Shown here: piece by piece, positions 45,892-60,800 of the stretch | Layout of the letters: each line of letters opens with the position of its first letter | Position numbering within the stretch: position 1 is the stretch's first letter | NCBI GenBank assembly: GCA_016648135.1 | Contig: JADDOH010002085.1 | Coordinates: 213,795 to 277,794 of the forward strand | Source: Agrypnia vestita | Taxonomy: Eukaryota; Arthropoda; Insecta; Trichoptera; Phryganeidae | DNA: 64,000 nucleotides | Direction of reading: 5' to 3' | Position numbers and translations under genes: made by a program | The notes under the pieces: model-generated | Told to the model about the DNA's origin: nothing | Seen by the model: only the letters and a program-made list of their open reading frames with translations | Database searches by the model: none

Positions 45892-48800
45892 CTGAGAGGA
45901 CAGACGGACCCTTTCCTGAGAAGACAGACCACGCTAGCGGTTCCGCTCCCGGACACCCAGGAACACAACAACGAGGGAATGTTTGCAAATTTGCAACAAC
46001 GCAAGTTCCAATTATTCCTTTTTATCTACTGGCGAGAACCAATCTACCCTGAAATTCTAAGTCGCGTATGCTTTCAGAGAAATAAATTGCTTGGTTTAAA
46101 CATTGTTACAAGAACAGGTAAGCGTGTAGTAGGTACATGCAACGCGTAAGGGGTTACACCTTCTAGACATTTACAAAAAATAGTTCTTTTTTTACTGTAT
46201 CTAATAGCTTGATATTCAAAGAGTAATTTAAGGCACCACTCATTTAAAAATTCCAAAAATTTACTGAGTTATCGTAATTTAAAGCTAGCGTGGTAGATGA
46301 ATTTTTAAACGAATTAGGTTAGGTGCGAAAAAATAACAATGAAAATTATTTTCAAAGTGATCTCATTTGCATAAAAAAAATTTGGTACGCTGTGTCAAAG
46401 ACATTGTACAATTTAACTATAAATGAATTAACTTTTTCATTTCACTTAATCAATGGCGATACGATTATCTCCACCAGCCGCGCGCGTCACCTTTGAGGGT
46501 CAGCACATAACCATTTATAAATTTTAAAAATTATTTGTTAATGAAAAATATTATCCAATGTATACCGTAAACAATGATAGGAAAACGAATTGTACATATA
46601 TGTGCATAATTCATAGGCCAATTATTATTTTTTATGGATATCTCTATATAAAGCTGGAATATTTGATATCAATTATTAAGACGACGTTTGTATCGTACAT
46701 GAGTGAAATATCTCACAATTGTTGAACAATTTTCACAAACATTCTCCCAGAAAATATCTCACATCCGCACAAGACAAAATGAAAACATGAAAGGTTTAGT
46801 AACGCCAAATGCTTTATACATAGGTAATCAAAAATAACGTCCTCAGAGATATCTCTGCCTTAGAGCTTCGAAACTGGAGAGAGCTGGCACTAGACCAAGA
46901 TGAGTGGAGGAAAATTATTGAGGAGGCCAAGACCCACCAAGGGTTGCAGTGCCAAGAATGATGACGATGAAGAATAAAAAATAAAGGAACGAAAAATAAA
47001 TAATTGAAGAAATGCTAATCTAGCAGGAAACAGCCACAGAAGTAAGGAACAAAAACATATAATGGAATAGAAATTAGTTAGAAGGAAAAATATTGTCACG
47101 GAATCGAAAAGACTGTAAGCGACGAATGTGAACGCGGAGGTACCAATGCTCGTCGCCAATGACTTTATTGTTTGCAAACATTCCGGAATGAGATGAAATT
47201 GCATTAACAATGGAAATAATTATACGGTCTGCTGCATTCGCGCAGAACACTAAAGTAACTACTGAACAACGGTTACACCTGACACACGACAATAATGTAT
47301 CGTCAATAAAAATAGTAGTTTCACTTAGTTATTCATAAAGTAGTTATTTCTAATCTAGCAATACGTAATGTTTGTGGTCATTTTTAGCAGTGAGTATGGT
47401 AACTTAATAAAATATATAGTTTTTATCAAAGTTTTATTGATTTTTAGCGCACTAAATTAACAAAAGTACCTAATGTCCGCTTATTCTTTCAAAAGAAAAA
47501 CTTGATATTTTACAGATCCGTCGTTACCAATTATGTCCACTGCTTATATTCCGAGTGATTTGTTGTATATCTGTATTAGATTAGTATAAATCAATAAATG
47601 TTTTGTTGGACATGATTGGCTTACAGTTGTAGGATATTGTTTTAAATGGGAGATGGGTATTAAACTTTTATTTCATTGAATTGCGTTAATGCCAATAAAA
47701 ACCTATATAAGACGTGGATTATAGTTGGTTTAAACCACATTTTTGACATATGTCATAAAAATCGTTTTTATTAAATGTTTCGAAAAGTGTCGGTAGCGGC
47801 TTATCCTATCCACAACCCGAGAAACAGTACTTTAGATACATCACCCACCCACCTTCCGTCTATCCTGTAACATATAAATGTAAAGTCGTCAAAGATGTAT
47901 GGTGAGATGTAGATAATAAATTGATTGTCAACAATGGCTAATGGCAAAATTCATTTAGACTTGCGGCAAAATCCATTTCTTCCGACAAAAAAGTATTGTT
48001 CGAGGCTTATATACTTTTCCTGTTGAGGAAATAATCAATTGATCGTCAGGAAAATCTGTGGCATACTACCAGGTACACGCAGTGAGTACATTGAAGTATG
48101 ACTTTTACGCAGACATACATTTTGGAAAAAAACTTCGAAATAAAATATTTTTGTGACAGAATATTATGATATATTTAAATGTGAATAATTTTGGAATAAT
48201 TGTGATAGTAATATTACAAGATGTAGGTATCTTTTAATTCGATTTTTTTTCAAAATATATGCTTACGTAAATGTAAGTTCATGCTTTGATGTCCTCACTC
48301 CACGTCCCTGCATACTATGTAATTTTTTATTGTACATTTCGACACTAGAATGTTGAAACATTGAATAAAAACGTTTTCATGACATATGTGAAAAACCAAC
48401 TGTAATTGAAGTTGATACAACTAGCCCTAAGTTGTTTTGAAAAGATAATAGGCATGATGACAGTATTAAAGAATAAGTGATTTTAGAGAAGAGAAGCCCT
48501 TTGAAAGGATTCTAAAAATGTTTTAATATACGCATTGAGATTAATAAGATTTTCAATAAAATGCAATCGGCCATTTTAACTGAAACACCGACCAGAGCGA
48601 ATAACGCCACGCCTAAGTAATCATCACCGTATCTCTTGAACTGTTGTCATAGACACAACATAATGTTTACTTAGGCTTGACGTCATGTAGACGCCATGAC
48701 ACCTGTGGGCGTTTTCGCGCGAAATTAAAAATAGGTAAATGAAAATGCAATTATTTGCGTAAAAACTTAGTTTATTACTGAAATAATGTTATTTTCGGTA

Positions 48801-51800
48801 ATTATTTCAAAATCTGTCATCATGCCTATTCACCATAAGTGAAGTCTTTTCAATTTTCTGGACGATAATTTAGAATGGGAAGCCTATAGCAAAAGCTCTT
48901 CGATTGTTATTCCACTTGGGAAGGTGAAATACGTTTAAGTCTCGTTGATGTTGATAATCAACACAGCCACGGAGACGACCCCCTCCTGGCGGACGGGTTG
49001 CTGCGGAGATCACACCAAAAGTAATTGGCCAATACCTGGTGGTTCTGCTGCTGCTGCATCTTGCCGTCCTGGCCCGGGCTGGCGCTGCTGGCCCCGGAGC
49101 CCTGCCCGCCCAGCAGCATCTTGTCCCCCAGGTGGGACTTGGCGTGCGCGGTCCACTCCTCGCGGGTGGAGAACAGCCGGCCGCACAGCTCGCAGGACCA
49201 GCTCACCACCATGGAGTTGCTGCCGGCGTGGTGGTGCAGCGCGGATTGCTAGTAGAATAGAAACTATATAGGGTTTGGCTATCGTGCTTATTTGGTGTTT
49301 CGAAATAATAGTGAACAAAAATATGATCAAATTTGCTACATATCATATCAATCGTAAAGTGTTTGTTTATATTAGAAAATTAATTATATGAGGGTTACAA
49401 AAGCAAAGGCAGCAATATCCAAAAAAAATAAATTGAATGCAGTCATCTAGGATTACTAATATGAATGTATCGAATTCGAGTTTTTATAGGAAATTTAGCC
49501 TATAAATTAATAAGAAACGCGATTTTGGATGGGATGATAGACACATAAAATCTAGAATTCAGTACATTGTAAATTAGTAATTCTCGGGGACTGCATTCAA
49601 AACACTTTTTTTTTATTTTTTTTTATTTTTTAAAAATATTTTAAAAATTAATGAGGTAGGTACGTAAAATAGCTATTTTAATGTCTATATATTTTTTTAA
49701 TAAACAGACTGTCAACAGGTTATTGTTGGCCCTAATAGATGGTCCTAAAGTGACTAGATTGTTTTTGATTGAGTGACTAGACTTTATAAAATTTACTGGA
49801 CAAATCTTCACTTTTATTTGATTATCAAACCATAATTTCAACACTGTTTCCATTTCAGCTATAATACCATAACGTTGGCGAATTATGCTTGAGTTCAAGG
49901 ATTGAGCATTTTTTAGCGTATAGAGAATTACATCAATTTCTTTTATGATTATTCGTACTGTGGATTCCGATAGCTCAAACTTCCTGGTCAATTCACAAAT
50001 TTTCTTTCATTAATTTTTTAATATTTAAAGCATCAACTTTGTGGCCAGACATTTTAACAAAATGTTATTTATGTTAGTATGTAACCACTAAAACTTTTTT
50101 GTCTACCGGTTTCGAGACGTAACCCGTCTCTTCGTCAGGACAACCACTACACTAGCATGTAATATCACTCTGTGTAGTGATATCGGTATCTAATCTGATC
50201 GGTATCTAAGAAGAGTGTTTCTACATTTGAAGGCGTCCCTATAAAAAGGGTCAAAATACAAAAAAAAAAATTACAGGGGAGTGAGAAAACGCTTAGTGAA
50301 ATAAATAACCAGAATTTCAGGTTTTTTATTTTCTAATATTCACTTGCTAATAATGGACATTAATTTTACGTTTTCTTTGTTTATTTATGTTGTTAAATAA
50401 TCCCAGTGACATTATCGAACGGTCGGCATCCGTCATATTTGTTACTACCAGATGAATATTATGTGGATGAAATACCACACTACTTTATTTATTTAACAAC
50501 TTGAGACAACTTTTGAGGTCGAATTTCGGCAAGATTGAATGGAAATCATGAAAAATAAAATACCGCACGTGGTGCATACTGTTGTATAGACCATTTTATT
50601 TTATTTTATTTGTTAGAATTGAAGCTTGCAATGCATGAAAATGTTTTACAAAGAAAATATTAGAACATTTTAATAATATCTGCTCCATACATCTATTAAT
50701 CGCTTACAATAATATCTATAAAATTACTTACTTAAAGGTGTGTTTAGTGTGTGTGTCTGTGTGTGTGTGTGCGTTATACGTAGGTTTAAGCCTATGAATT
50801 CATTATTTTAAGTTTTTACTTAAGAATACACTTTGTATCTGCGAATAAGTCTATGCCAAGGGAATTCTCGCATTACAAGAATAAGTTTGTGATTCTACTG
50901 ATAACCGAGTTTTTCGCGGCCTGAGTTTTATATTTTTTGGGTCGGAAATACTAATAATAAAAAAAAAATATTAATAAAATAAAATCACTTTGTGACCTGA
51001 TGTACTATATAGACCCTTTTTATAGGGACGCCTTCATTTGTAGTCGGAGCCGCAGTCGAAATTGATAAACTTTCACACGATTCCACAGCCCTGTATTTAG
51101 ATAAACCCTAAAAGGTATCAATTGTTTTCAAATAAAACGGATATTGGTTTCGAATGAGTCGGTCGAGGCGAATCCAATTTCCAAAGGCCATTGTTGCGCG
51201 AGGGTACACACCTGTAGCTGCTGCTGCTGGTGCGAGTTGCCGGCCGAGTGCTGCTGGCTCTGCTGCTGCTGCTGCATGTCCGTCGTGCTGGGCTTGGTGT
51301 CCTCCTGCGACTGCTGCTGCTGTTGCTGCTGTTTGCCGCCGGAACCGTGGTTCATGGTGAGCGGCTTTACGTCTTCTATTTTCAGCGCTGCGAACAACGA
51401 AAAAGTGGATCGTCGGATAAACATATCCAATTTTTTTTTACAGATGAAACATTACATTACATTTAACTATTCTATATTAATTTTTATTATTATTTAAATA
51501 GTATACAGGGCGTCTCGTAGCTAGTAGCAAAATTTCGGAGGAGTCTTCTTCATTCCATTTTGAATATAAAATATTATTAACACTTTGTGTGAGGGCCAAC
51601 AGTTAAGAAGATAAGCAATATCAAAATTATGCATTTTAAAAATATTTCTGACCTATATTCTATAAAACTTTGTAGTATCATTAAAGTAACCTACATTGAA
51701 TATTGAAAATTTATTTGCTTTGAGATTTGAACCAGATTTTTTGCAAGGTTTCAATCATTTTATTAACATGTATCAAAGAAAATTATATTTTTATATTCAG

Positions 51801-54800
51801 TATAAATAACTTTTGTGATATTCTAACGTTTTACAAAAGATAAATCATAAATATTGGAAAAAAGTGAAAAATTGGATTTCTTATTTCTTTATTTCCTTAA
51901 ATGTTTGCATTTCGCCCAAAGTGTAAAGAATATTTTCTATTCAAAATTTAATGAAAAAATATATAAGTTTTTGCTACTAGCTACGAGATACCCGTAAGTC
52001 ACAAATAAAATTTTACGATGTGCAACGTGTTTAGAAGTTGTCCACTCAAATTAAAGGTCGAACTGGTCATATTTCAAAAACATATTTTGTTTGTTCGTGT
52101 GTACCTATAGGTGCAAACATATTTTAAATTATTTTTTCCAGGCATTTTCTTTTTTGTTAATAGATATATTGTTGACAATTAATTATAATTATTATATCCA
52201 TGAGTTGCTAGTTTATACTGCTTCTTTTAATAAAGTAGAATATATAAAAAAAATAGTTTCATATGGAAGAAAAACAAAAAGTTCTAAGAAAAACATGCTA
52301 ATTTGGTAAAATAAAAAAAAGTGCTAATTTGGAACCCACAATTCGAATAAGTACTGACATTTTCTATTTTATGTTACAAAGTTATTTCATTTCTTAATAA
52401 GTAAATGACCTTCTTTTCTGTTTCGGCCAAACTTGTACCGGGGAATGTATTTAACGTATATTTAACGTAAAATATACTTACATGGTATTGTTTTAAATGA
52501 TTGCAGCTAAGAATTATTTATTTTAAATGATAATGATTGATGATTAATAATAAAAGTTTCTTATAACATAAGTCTTTATTACAATGTGATTTTATTATGT
52601 TCATTTCTCAATTATTATTTCACCAAATACTTCATACATTTATTTCAAAATGTATTAAAGAACTACAGCACTAAGTAAAAAACGTAAAAACATTCCGTTG
52701 TTAGTAAACAATGTCATAAAATATATCAAAACAAACAAAAGTGAAACCACAGTGAAACGCATTCACATGGAAAACTAATGACATAATTTTGCTCGTGCGT
52801 TGCTACTGAATATTTTAATAATGAATCATGCAAGTGATGAGTTTTTCAGCTACACAACTGAACAGAGCATGTCCATAGAAGTACACGGTATCCTTTCATT
52901 CCGCATTCTATATATATCACTGCTTTGTGAAAGTAAAATGCTTTATTTTATTGTACCGTGCATGCATATGTCGTATAGACTTGCAGTGGACTGACAATTA
53001 TTCAGGAACAAGGGGCGTAGATTTGCATTATTCAATCGTTCACGTGATATATTACGATATATCAAAGTTCTATCTATAACTTTAACGAATTCGCTAAATT
53101 TAACACTCATTAATTTTGCTGGCAATACAATTTCTTTTCACTTTTGATAGATGTTAGATTACGGCTTATTTTGACAATTTGCGAAAATTTATAGGCTATA
53201 TTTGGAATGATCAGATGCAAGACTAAAGAAGGTCTTTAAAGAAGTTCAATTTTGGCAGGGTTGTTGGCAAGGTAATAGCATGAGATTTCCGGAATTGTAT
53301 GAACATTATCATAACATATTCACTAGAATAAGGTCAAATCTAGTAGATACATTAAAACAGTAAGTGCTACGACCTAGGGTTAAAGTCCTGACACATTCGG
53401 CCTTCGGTATCTTGACAGTTGTTATATAACATTGTAATGCTGCCAATTTTGACGTTTTAAATTTGACAGTTTTGAAATTAATTAATTCAATCAATTAGAA
53501 AGCTCTAAAACATAAAAAAGGTAAAGATATTCGCAATGATGAGAAATGAGCTTTCTAATTGATTTAATTCATTAATTTCAAACCTGTCAAACTTAAAACG
53601 TCAAAATTGACGGCATTATAATGTCAGGATACATATATATCAATATTGCTTATTTCAGAATACGGTCAATTGTGGTGTTTTGGAACTTACGTGTTACAGT
53701 GATGCTCCTCTTGCCGAGCGGAGCGATGTTGGACGGCGTGATGTGCTTCAACTTGTTCATGTGTAGGACAAGCTTGTCTCGGCGCGCGAAGGCCTTGTTG
53801 CATACTTCGCAGATGTACGGCTTTTCTCCTGGAATGCCAATCTCAATCACAAACTGTTCTGATTTTAGGAAGAAAATATGAAGGCAGGAGACAAAGTGAG
53901 CCCTGAATAAGTCACCCGAACTGGTAGATTTTAGAAAGTAATTTATTTATAGTACGATGGCGAGTGAGAAAAACATGATTTCTCACTGTTTTTACATTAC
54001 AGCCCCTCTAAACGTTGCACTATACTTGCATTTTAAAAGCTTCTTTGCAAGGTTCTTAATAGTAAGTACCTAATACAATGTTGTTTATGGGTTATAATTA
54101 CCTGTATGTATACGCATATGGATTGTGAGTTTATCTTTCCTTGCTAGACCTTTCCCACAAACTGTGCATTCGAAGGCTTTGTTACCTGAAATAAATATAG
54201 AATTTTAAGCAAGTTCTTTTAGAGATAAGTAACATTAATACGTGCTATTGTTTAATAAATGTTTTGTAATCGAAAATCTTTGGAAAGTGTGTGGAAGGTG
54301 GATAATGAATGTAATTAAGCTTTATTGTGTAATATATTGGTAAGTATATCAAACGATCAAATTATGAATAATATTTTATTTATTATGAAAAATATTTTTT
54401 TGAACGATTGTTCAGTGAATTATTACACTAATTAAAACTTTATGTTAAATTTTTGAAAAAAAAACAACAAAGATCTAAGCTTAGAAAACTATCTATGGTT
54501 TGATGCCTTTTGCTGTCTACTTGTTGCTGTTATCATTATTGAATAACTACTAATTTGATACAAAATTCTTACTAAAATACAAGATATAATAGATATATGA
54601 ATTATAGGGTAAAATAATTGAATTAAAACACTTTCAAAAAATATATAACACAATTATTACTGAAAAAATATCAACGTATCCAAGTACTAAGACCGAAGAA
54701 GTATTAATCTTTCATTGATTTTATATTTATAATTTACTTTTAACAATATCTATAATCTATTCTAACTAAACTAACTAACTAACTAAAAAACAATATCTAT

Positions 54801-57800
54801 TATCAATATTGTATTGTTCAACGTACACCACAGACGCCATAAAAAGTACTGTAAGCTATAAAATGAAATGGCACAATTGCCAACGCAGTCTGTTTTTCTC
54901 GCTCCTGACATGATTATTAGAGATGCACCGAAATTCGTTTCACATTCGGTAAAGCCGAACTTCGGCAACTTTTACCGAACTTCGTCTAAATCTACCGAAC
55001 TTCGGTAGCTTTTTAATCAACTAGCTTTTGCCAGCGACTTCGTTCACGTAGACTTTGATTTCATCCTACAGAAACCTATTACTGGGATAAAAAGTATTTT
55101 TTGTGCTTTTTCACACAATAATCTATCTCTGTGCCTAATTTCATCCAGATCCGTTTAGTTGTTCCGGCGTGATTGACAAACATCCATCCAACCATCTAAA
55201 CTTTCACATTTGTAACTATTACATAAGTGGGATTTAAATAAGAAATTGAAAAGTGTAATCTAGACAAAATGTTGATTTATAAGTAAATAGGTAACGTGTG
55301 AATGGATCATGTTTTTTATTCTCTAGAAAAGAAACCACATCAAGTATCAACAATATATATGCAACAATAGGTATATGCAATAAAAGAATCAATTTTAATA
55401 TATACCTAATATTCTATAACTACTACCCAGAACTACGTTGTGCCGCTTAATTAATTAAAGAACACAGAGTAAATAAACATTTTCACGTATTTTCGTGATG
55501 GCGATCTGACCTGGTCATCAGTTTCGGCCGAACTTCGGCCGAATTTCGGCTTCGGCACATATTTAAAGCAAACATTCGGCCGAATTGGACATTCGGTGCA
55601 AGACTAATAGTTATGTTACCATCATTGTTGGAGCTGGTCGGTTTGGAATTGGCGGTGTGCTTGCGGTGCGCGCCGCCCCCGGCCCCCGCGCCGCCCCCGG
55701 CCCCCGCGCCGGCCCCGCCGCCCAGCGCCTTCAGCCGGCTGGCCGGGTTCATGGACCCGCCCTCCGCGTACGGCTCCGTGAAGGGGATGAGGTTGGGCCG
55801 CGGGATGTTGGACGACACTTCCGGAGACCTGCGAGTGGACAGTCGATAGGGCAATGCCACAACTATTGCGCAACTGGGTTGTTCTATTTACTTTAGTAAT
55901 GCTAAATGTTTTAGAAAAATCAGACCAAAGAATTATAAAGGGTGCCTCTTAGCTAGTAGCCAAATCTTCGGGCTGTTTTATTCATTTGATTTTGAATATA
56001 ATGTATTGAAATGTCGACAGTTACGGAGATAAGCGACATCAAATTTTCATTTATTATTAATTTCTGGCTTATCTTTTGTAATACATTAGAATAATATGAA
56101 AGACAATATTGAATACAAATAATTCATTCGCTATGAAACACCACGTCAAATAAAATTATTAAAATCTTGCAGATATTTGAAAAAATATTTTTTTCAAATA
56201 TCTGCAAGATATTTGAAAAAAGATAGCAAAAGATCTGCAAAGTTTTTTTTTACTCCTCTACAGGCCAGGAGGCCCAATTATAGAAGCGAAATACATCACA
56301 AAACACTCAGGCTTGAGTATATCACATAGGTTAAAATTGTGATCTCACCGGGAATCGAACCCAGAACGAGAGTTCTGGGATGTGGGAAGCCTACTGCGCT
56401 ACGAGGGCCACCATTTTATTTTATTTTATTTGCGTTTAAGCCATAGAATTTTTAATTTTCCACAAAAGTTATTGTAGTGACAGTCCAACGTTTTATAGAA
56501 AATAAATTAGAAATATTGAAAAAAAATGCACACATTGATGTCGCTTGTCTGCATAACTGTCGACATTTCACCTAAAGTGTAAAGAATATTTTCTATTCAA
56601 AATTTTTTGCTACTAGTTATACTAAACATCTTGTACAAGAAAAAATATCTTGATTTACAATCCGTCGATAATAATTCGAGTTTTAATGGTTAAAAAAATA
56701 TTATATCGTATAATTTTTTTAATAAAAATCTTAAATATCGAAAAATAATGCTCTTTTGTAATGTATGTGGGTAGGTAGAAAGTGTTGTTCAGGTGTGTTA
56801 TTTGAATTTAAAACTCAAAATATCTATATATTTTAAGAAATTTAAACGATACCACGAATCGTCTTGTCGTTCATATTTATTTTGTATTGTGTCCATAAGT
56901 AGATCATTATATTTTGTGCTATTACATAAATTTTTATTGATTAATTTATTTTGCATCGCAATATGTTCTGACTTGCATAATATCATATCATTTCTTTTTT
57001 TTATGAACCTACATAATATTTCATGTTTCATTGTCAATGCACAGTACACCCATTGTAGTATTATATTTACAGGCTACGGTTGGGTAGTCACATTGTAACA
57101 AACGCATTTGTAAGGTTTGATGATTTCATATTTTTACTGTAACATATTTCTTACGTATTAATATTCCGTTATCAAATTGGTGGTCTGTAGAGCATTAAAA
57201 TTAATTCTTTGATATCGTATCTATTCTATCGATCTCAATGCACTCTCTAAATTTAAAAGCACGATTCAGTACGAATTTAATCAGCCGTTTTCTGAAACTT
57301 ACAAGTTTGTTATTTTGGTGATTGTTAACCCAACGCTCAAAAATAGACTTAATTAATTTACATTTATGATTTTAGCAATTTCTATTTACGTTTGCTGGGT
57401 GTTCTTAAAAAAGACCTGTTTATTTAATGTTGAGGCGATATTTATAACATCGCGTAAACTAATCATCGCAATCTGGAGCTTAAAGTCTAACATATAAGTT
57501 TTTGATAAAATAAGTACATACTAATATTATTTTTTGAAAGTTGGTAAAAATCAGTTTGTTTCACACACGTCTATTTCTTGATTGAAAAAGTTCAAATATT
57601 AAATTAAGACCAATATTTTCGTCACAACTAAAGGTATATTGACATTTGACAGATGTCTTGACGTTTCTCTATTTTTGAGTGTTGGGGTAATAATAAAAAA
57701 ATAACAATATTGTTATTTTCAGTGTACGTCAGTTGAATGGCGATCTCTTATCTGAATAAAGATCAAACGTAATAGAAATTAAATTTAAGCTAATGCTTAG

Positions 57801-60800
57801 AAATTTTATTTTTCATACATAGCATTGTTTAAGTTATTAAATTTAATATTATGTTGTTTCAAAGATAATTTTAAATTATACTTGAAATATATTAATAATA
57901 ATATACATAGTGAATACGAATAAATTTAAATTTGTTACAGCAGATAGACCGTGAAATTATGTAAGAATCTTCAAAGAACGTAAGGCAAAATATTAATGCA
58001 TCCATGAATTAATTGGCAGATTTATTACAAATAACACTAATTTATTAGTATTTATAAAAGAAAACAAAATAAATTTCCAAGAACAATAACAACTCAATTC
58101 TCATATCATTATTATATTTGTGCAATTAAGTAAATGATGTAAAACAATTGAGGACATAAATCATACAATTTTCCGACTGAAATGATTCGTGGCTCTCTTA
58201 ATTTCCGGTCGGAAAATAATAAAGAAAAATATCTTCGCGTTGTGTTTCAAACAATGCAATACGCGAATAATGAGAGGATATTGCGAGATTACATTCTCGA
58301 GCCCGTCTTACAATGTCAGCGACAAAACAAATAATACAAAAATTAATTGCTTCTCATTGAACAAGGAATAAAATCTCCACATCTGACAATTACAGATTTA
58401 ACCATTAATCTTCATTTAATTCGACAAATACGACGAATTTATCGGTTTCAATAAGAATCTAAGGAAATATTGTACATTTAATACATAGTGTGATCTATGT
58501 ACATACGCGCAGCAAACTTCAATTCTTCATTTATTGTATTAGGAGTATATGAGCAAAGGCCTTAGAGTAGCTTGTTGGTCTTGTGGTTGGGACACTCGCC
58601 TCGTGATCCAAAGGTCGCGGGTTCGAATCTTAGCCCAGACTAGCAAGTTAGTCCTATTTTCGTAGCACAAGCGTTTAGCTTAGTTTGAAAATAGTAAGAA
58701 TATTGATGTGACACGTATTCCGTGTTCGCATCTCTATTTCTTTAAAAAAAAAAAAAAAAAGGCCGCATATCCAAAAAATAAAAAAATGTTTTTAAGGCAG
58801 TTGTTGAGGATAAGTAATTAAGCATTTACTGAATTCCAAATTTTAAAAGAAATATAGTTCTATCCCTTCAAAAACCATATTTAATAATCACTATTAAAAG
58901 CAAAGGCAGCATATCCACTTCAACTAATCAACCTCAAAACGGCCACAAAACGGCCACTTCATATTAATGTGAGAGTTGATGACGATTTTAGACTGAAACA
59001 TCACAGCAAAGACAGCAATATCCAATAATGTAAATAGCAAAAAGAAATAATGTCAACTACTTGGTAACATAGCAATATCCGTGTTTAAAAGAAAAATATT
59101 TATTTATACAGGAATATAAAAGGAACACCGAGATGGTAATTGTTTTTTAGAACGTTAATTCTAAAAGGATTTAGGTTTTATAGATTCCAGAGAAATTTCC
59201 TGGAGTAGTGACAGATTTTTTATATTTAACTGAGAAACACCTCAGTGGGATATTGCTGCCTATTATTTTGTGCCCCTCATATTAACGCCAGTACCCACTG
59301 CTGGTGTGGACTCTGCAAGGCTCTGCAGTACTCTGCGTAACCAGCAAGAAAAAGCTTCATGGTATGTTCAAACAATATCGAACCTTTATTTTTTCTACCC
59401 AAACTAACGGATCACGGAGGGTATCCCTTGGCAGAGATGTAAAGGAGGCATTCATGCGCATGCGTGAATTTTTCCTGCCCGCGAAAAGCTTCGGCCACCT
59501 CTGAGTGAAGAAGAAGTTGGATTGTTGATTGTTGTGAAATTGCATTAAATTTTGCCAAAAGCTCGAGTTCAAAGCATTCGCAAGATCCAACAGGCTTTTG
59601 GGGATGATGTGTCCGTAAAATTCGTGCCCACACTGCTAACGATGGAATAGAAGCAACATCATATAGAATCCCATTCTTCGCATCTGATTCAGGTTTTCTT
59701 GGCCAAACACAGCATTCCAGGAGGTTTTCTACTCTCCAGATATAGCTCCGTGTAATTTTAGTATTTACCAAGTAAAAATACGTTTGAAAGGGACCTTTGA
59801 ATCGAGAGAAGACATTATATGGAACACAACGGCCCGCTGAACACCATTCCAAAATATGTGTTACAGAAGTGTTTCAACAATGGCGGGTCGGGGCGCTGGG
59901 AGTGTGTGCATTACCAAGAGGAAGAAAGGAAGTGATGGAGATTAGAGTAAGTACAGATACAGTCACTCTCATCTTGGTAATTATAAGACACTCGCTTAGT
60001 ACTCAAGTGATCGCGAGTTCGATCCTTGTTCTAGGAGACCACCAAATTACAGTCGACATTCTCTGTAACGAAACTCCCTATAACGTAAACATTAACCGGA
60101 CTTATTTGGTTTTCTATAAGAATCCATGTATTAATTCACTCTCTGACGAAATGGCTCACTCTCGATAGCGGAAAATATTGTAAATTCTCGCCGAAATAGG
60201 GATATCTGGATAGATCGTTTCTTGGAATTCACGCGCAATTCATCTACCGCCAGGCACGCAGAATACGGAATCTGACAGGAGGATGCACTGGCAAAAGTCT
60301 GGGAATAAGTGATATTGTAAGTCTGACATCCAGCATTTTTTCTCCACATAAGGCTGCAATCTGACTACTTCACATAAATAGAATGTGAACTGCCATAGGA
60401 TCTGCCGCTAAGAAGATTTAGAAGTTTATTTTATCAATCACCTTCATTCCCGAAGAGCTACAAAGCTAGAGTGGATGATGGTCTGGCCACAACAGCTGAG
60501 ATGAGTGATGAGGAAATCTTGAAAACTGTTGAATGAGTGCGAGTAGGATCAAGAAGATGGATCGAGGTAAGCATAGAGGAGCGCGAACCACCTAACATCG
60601 TTGCTCAACAATCAAGTTTAGGATGCAGCCAAATTAATTGAAAAATTATTTATTTAAGTATAATTATTTTTGACTAAATAGATCAATAAATATTTTTTTT
60701 GTTTATTTTTTATTTTTAATTTAAATACTATCAACAGGTCAGAATGACCCTAATGGTTAATCATTTAGGACAAGGTGATTAGTACAGTTACATTTTACAG

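Noticed and set aside
45510..46149. Ser/Arg-, Ala- and Leu-rich frames over the last zinc-finger exon
   Set aside because: They are other frames of a GC-rich CAG/CTG-containing exon; only the frame with C455, C458, H471 and H475 continues in phase with the upstream exons.
48945..49330. Plus- and minus-strand Ala/Arg/Pro-rich frames over the finger-3 exon
   Set aside because: They lack zinc-finger residues and splice continuity; explained by GC-rich exon sequence.
53691..54185. Other fingers hidden between the finger-1 and finger-2 exons
   Set aside because: The phases join these two exons directly through the TGEKP linker, and no further C-x2-C...H-x3-H is found in the intron.
56335..56413. 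A functional tRNA gene on the minus strand
   Set aside because: A- and B-box words are present but acceptor pairing fails, and it continues into a SINE body with an A-rich tail.
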